A DNA stretch of 64,000 nt from Asterella californica (Eukaryota > Streptophyta > Marchantiopsida > Marchantiales > Aytoniaceae): the NCBI GenBank assembly GCA_036924285.1, contig JAYKYS010000001.1, positions 32,239,501-32,303,500 on the forward strand, in the 5' to 3' direction. Shown piece by piece: positions 60,740 through 64,000 of the stretch. Below the pieces are notes generated by a model. The model worked only from the letters and a program-made list of their open reading frames with translations, was not told the DNA's origin and ran no database searches. Position 1 is the first letter of the stretch. Each line of letters starts with the position of its first letter. A program made the position numbers and the translations under genes.

Positions 60740-60870
60740 ATTTAATAATTAAGTTTAAGTTTAATTTTTGTTGAAGCTTAGTCTAGATTTTCTGTATAAC
60801 ACTTATAACATTTCTGAAAATATATAGAGAGTAAAAGTTCCAGAAGTTGATCGAGCTTGGTTATCATTTG
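60740..60870 (+). mobile_element. Partial copy of the dispersed hairpin-ended element
   Basis: Bases from about 60765 to 60862 follow the right half of copy 4: taagtttaatttttgttgaa, tgtataacacttat, gagagtaaaagttcc and agaagttgatcgagc. The hairpin end is missing. Confidence 0.55.
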
Positions 60871-63585
60871 GATTCAAATTTATTCAACAGTATGGTTCCA
60901 ACGGTTCAGTCTGAAACATTCCTAGAATAAATGGTCTTGAGTCCGCAAAGATTCAGAAATTTCTCCAGGAATTACGAGACTGTTCATGTCGACGGACACG
61001 GTAGCAGTCAGCAGGGGCCGAGGATCATTTCTGGACAGAACTAGTTAGAATATTTTATGGATGTTCTATTTAGACGATCGGAACTGGTTCATGTTGTCAT
61101 GTTTTATAAGTAATATTTTCTCGGTATAAATACCCACACCTTTTCTCTATCCCTTCGGAAATGCACATTTGAAACCACAACTCGGGACTCAATTTGCTAG
61201 TACTCCTCCAACATCCCACCTAAAGCTACATTCATATTGTGAGATTTCGAGTTTGTGGCTTTGTCGGCTTGTAGACTTAGTGGCTCTTCACACCCTCTTT
61301 TATTTCACTTATTGGGTTTATTGCTTTCTAAATGTAAAAATCTAACTTATAGATGACAAAATATGCATGCAACTCACACTTCTTCTCATGGAGCGGCAAG
61401 AGGACAAGCATACAAAGAGAGATTAATTCTTCGTAGCGATTGAAAGAGTGTTTGTCCGGGTTAGGACTCGCTATTTTAAACTTTTACTCTAACTGGCGTG
61501 AGAGAATTTATAAGATCAGTTTCTTCTTTTTTTGCTTTTTATAATTTAAGACACATAATCGAACACCGGACTCCGGTTTGCGGAGTTTTTTGATTCAAGG
61601 TTTTTCTTTTAAATGAAAACACCGGACAACAGACTTGGTCACTATATGAACATATTTTCACCACACAGTCATCCGGTGCAGTGGCAACGACTTGAGTGTG
61701 GACACCAGACAGCGGGAGTTCGATTCTTGCATGACGAGAACCAAAGAATACATGCAAGAACCAGAAAACACATAATCTCTTGCAAAGTTAGAGGAGGTAG
61801 CTTTAATATTCAGTGAGACTAGACCCAGTGACAACGGCACGTGATTGGTTTTCAATTGAAAATAATGCGTCTAAAAAACCAATAGCATCTAATAATTTTG
61901 ATGAGAAAGATTAGGTGATAAATTTAATTTATTCTGAAAATATTTTGTTTTAGAACAAGAAACCGATATTATCGTTCCTGGAGTGCACTTTTTTTCTATA
62001 TTGCTTATAGGTTTTCTCCAGTACTCTCGATATGCATATTAATATAACATCTGATATTTATCTTTAAACTATATTTTCATTTGAGATTTGATTTCTTTAT
62101 ATTTTTCGGTTAGCACTTACAAGAATAAAACTAGCAACTCATAACCAGACATTCATTTAGCATTGATTAATATTACCCAGAGGTTCGATAAAATGTCATT
62201 ACTCTATCCAGTCCAGTTGCACCACTAGATTTTACTACTCTCTCTACTCTTTCCATTTTCTTCTCTCAGGAAACGGGTCATGTGATATGCATATTTGTGC
62301 AAGTTAAGTAAATATTAACCTTTCAGACCTGACTGCTTTTGGTTGTTATTCGTTAGAATAGTTAAACGTAGATTGTGAAGAATTGAAAGCAAAAAGAACC
62401 TTTTGTCGTCTAGTATGTTTATCGTATTAACGGACATTTAAGTGACATAAGGAGCGGATGGGAAAATCGAAGAGGAATTGGTTTTTATCGGGATTAATCG
62501 GTATTGCACTTACACTGCAAGCGTAGCTACTTGTCTTTATAATGTTATAATGCCTTTTACTCTTATAATGCCTTATACTCTTTTGCCTCGGACAGTATTC
62601 GGTTTTTATTCAAAGGTTCTCTCTCACTTACCTTCCTGCGTATTTCGTGACACATGCTTGGATTCCACGAGCAGCTTGACTTTTTCTACGCTATTGTCGT
62701 AACTGACAGGATTTTTCCCCTTTCGACTTGAAAATAACAAACGAGCTGGTTTGCTTACGTAATCAAGTACCTGTGTAAAACGGACAGTTACTTTGGTCGT
62801 GATTGAGCTTAGCAGTTCGACAAACCACGATATAAATGAAAATGTAGACTTGGTGTGGAGAGCATTTTGGACTTCGTGAAGTCTAGAGAAAAGATGCACG
62901 CTGTCGACGTAACATCTCGATTAGATTTTAGAAATTAAACTTACTAGTCTGAACTTCGGAAAGACGCTATTTCATAACTTCTTTGTAAATTAGAATATTT
63001 TTCCTTTCAATTATTCTTTCTCTGGAGACTAGAACCTTTTCACCGCATTCCATGTTCAGCTTTTTCCCTTTCTTGGTCAATCTGCCTTGGTTACTTATAG
63101 TCGCCGGTGACCGCATCCCAGGGTGACAAGCAGGAACGCCAGTTGCTATGATCGCTCCTGCGTTCTCTACTGCGCCCTCATTATAGAAACGCCTGGCTAT
63201 ATCAGAGATTTAGTCGATCAGAACCACACAGTGAAACTTGGACTTATCAGATCCCTTTTATAACTTTTTACTTGATGAGACTCATGACCTAGAGTTGCAA
63301 GTCATACAAGTCATGTTATTTAGTGTGTTCACACTAAAAATTGAGACTTGTCTAGTTTTCCAGCAAGACTCAGCAGTCTCGGTTTTCAACAAAAACAGTG
63401 ATGCAAAAAGAGATCCAGAAAATCAATTTATCTCTATGTATGTACAGTTTTGTTTGCTGACACGCATTGCTGACTAGACAAAGTAACCTGTACTGCCTAA
63501 TCACTCCAAGTGAGACGTCTTATCAAATAAAGAACTATACTAACTTTAAATCAAATCCAACATTTTTCTAAAAGTCTAACCTGGT
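60871..63585. other. Intergenic DNA, no gene recognised
   Basis: Frames at 61613-61816, 62478-62702, 62624-62899 and 63238-63477 lack motifs and splice context. Near 62285-62320, gatatgcatatttgtgc followed by ttaacctttcagacctg may be another fragment of the dispersed element. Confidence 0.45.
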
Positions 63586-63925
63586 AACCCAGAAGATTTT
63601 ATTTTAATGTTTGCTTTAAGAGAACTGAGAAATTCAACCATTATAAAAAAATTGTTTCTGGGGATGACCTCTTCATCCCAACTTAGAATGTGTGAAATAA
63701 GAAATCAAATTAAAGATATTTACTAACTTTACAAGTTATGAAGCTTAGGGTTTAGGGTTTATGAAGTTGAGGGTCCCAAAACAACCAGTTAGTATTGACA
63801 CATTGACACCCATCAGATATTTTCACGTTTTTGGAGAAAAAAGAATCTTCTTTCAGACTCAAACAACACTGCGAAATTTTTTTTTCTCTTTTATGCTTTT
63901 ATATTCATACTCGGGGTTTAAACGA
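63586..63925 (+). repeat. Direct repeat, right copy
   Basis: This is the partner of 541-870 in the same orientation. It carries a segment with two adjacent TTTAGGG units (about 63745-63758) where the left copy has none. The tail tatgcttttatattcatac and the following cggggtttaaac match the left copy closely. Confidence 0.75.
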
Positions 63926-64000
63926 GTTATACGTAGATGGAGAAAAAGAAGCAGGAGGTTGTCTCATATGCTTTAGAGAGGGTTCTTCTCGTCACTTTGC

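Overview
The window is nuclear DNA of a land plant. The evidence is spliceosomal genes with GT-AG introns of about 100-400 bases (one much longer, one GC-AG), Ty3/Gypsy-type LTR retrotransposon debris with CCHC zinc knuckles, tRNA-derived SINE-like sequence, and two adjacent TTTAGGG units at about 63746. Divergence, AT-rich intergenic DNA and a DHX9/DHX30-like helicase make a non-seed plant (bryophyte-like) my guess. The species cannot be fixed from sequence alone.

Only three host genes are well supported. All were rebuilt exon by exon from conserved motifs, splice sites and reading phase. (1) 11775-22211, minus: a 14-exon DExH-box RNA helicase of about 1127 aa with two N-terminal double-stranded-RNA-binding motifs, a complete set of helicase motifs, and a C-terminal HA2/OB-fold region. 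(2) 25735-27946, minus: a 6-exon RING-between-RING (RBR) E3 ubiquitin ligase of 429 aa. (3) 56566-58037, plus: a 4-exon RBR ligase of 308 aa. It is a paralogue of (2) with the same intron positions and phases across the catalytic part, but it lacks two N-terminal exons.

The rest is gene-poor. 1-9 kb: AT-rich DNA, a ~2 kb retroelement repeat (3.0-5.0 kb) and a broken gag with three zinc knuckles (7.1-8.2 kb). 10.1-11.1 kb: minisatellite and a fold-back repeat next to the helicase 3' end. 22-29 kb: GC-richer DNA around the helicase 5' end and the first RBR gene. 29-33 kb: SINE-like and short tandem repeats. 33.6-43.6 kb: a second retroelement (2.5 kb repeat, intact zinc-knuckle ORF, frameshifted gag, inactivated protease) split by 3.6 kb holding two adjacent satellites of about 184 and 157 bp. 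46.9-51 kb and 59-61 kb: copies of a dispersed hairpin-rich element. The first and last kilobases carry a direct repeat of each other.

The most unusual pattern is a scatter of near-perfect snap-back inverted duplications (arms 8-29 bp, loops 0-24 nt) in retroelement, intron, UTR and intergenic DNA alike. They culminate in a perfect 42-bp palindrome at 50406-50447. No bacterial-type operons, CRISPR arrays, intact tRNAs or rRNAs were seen.
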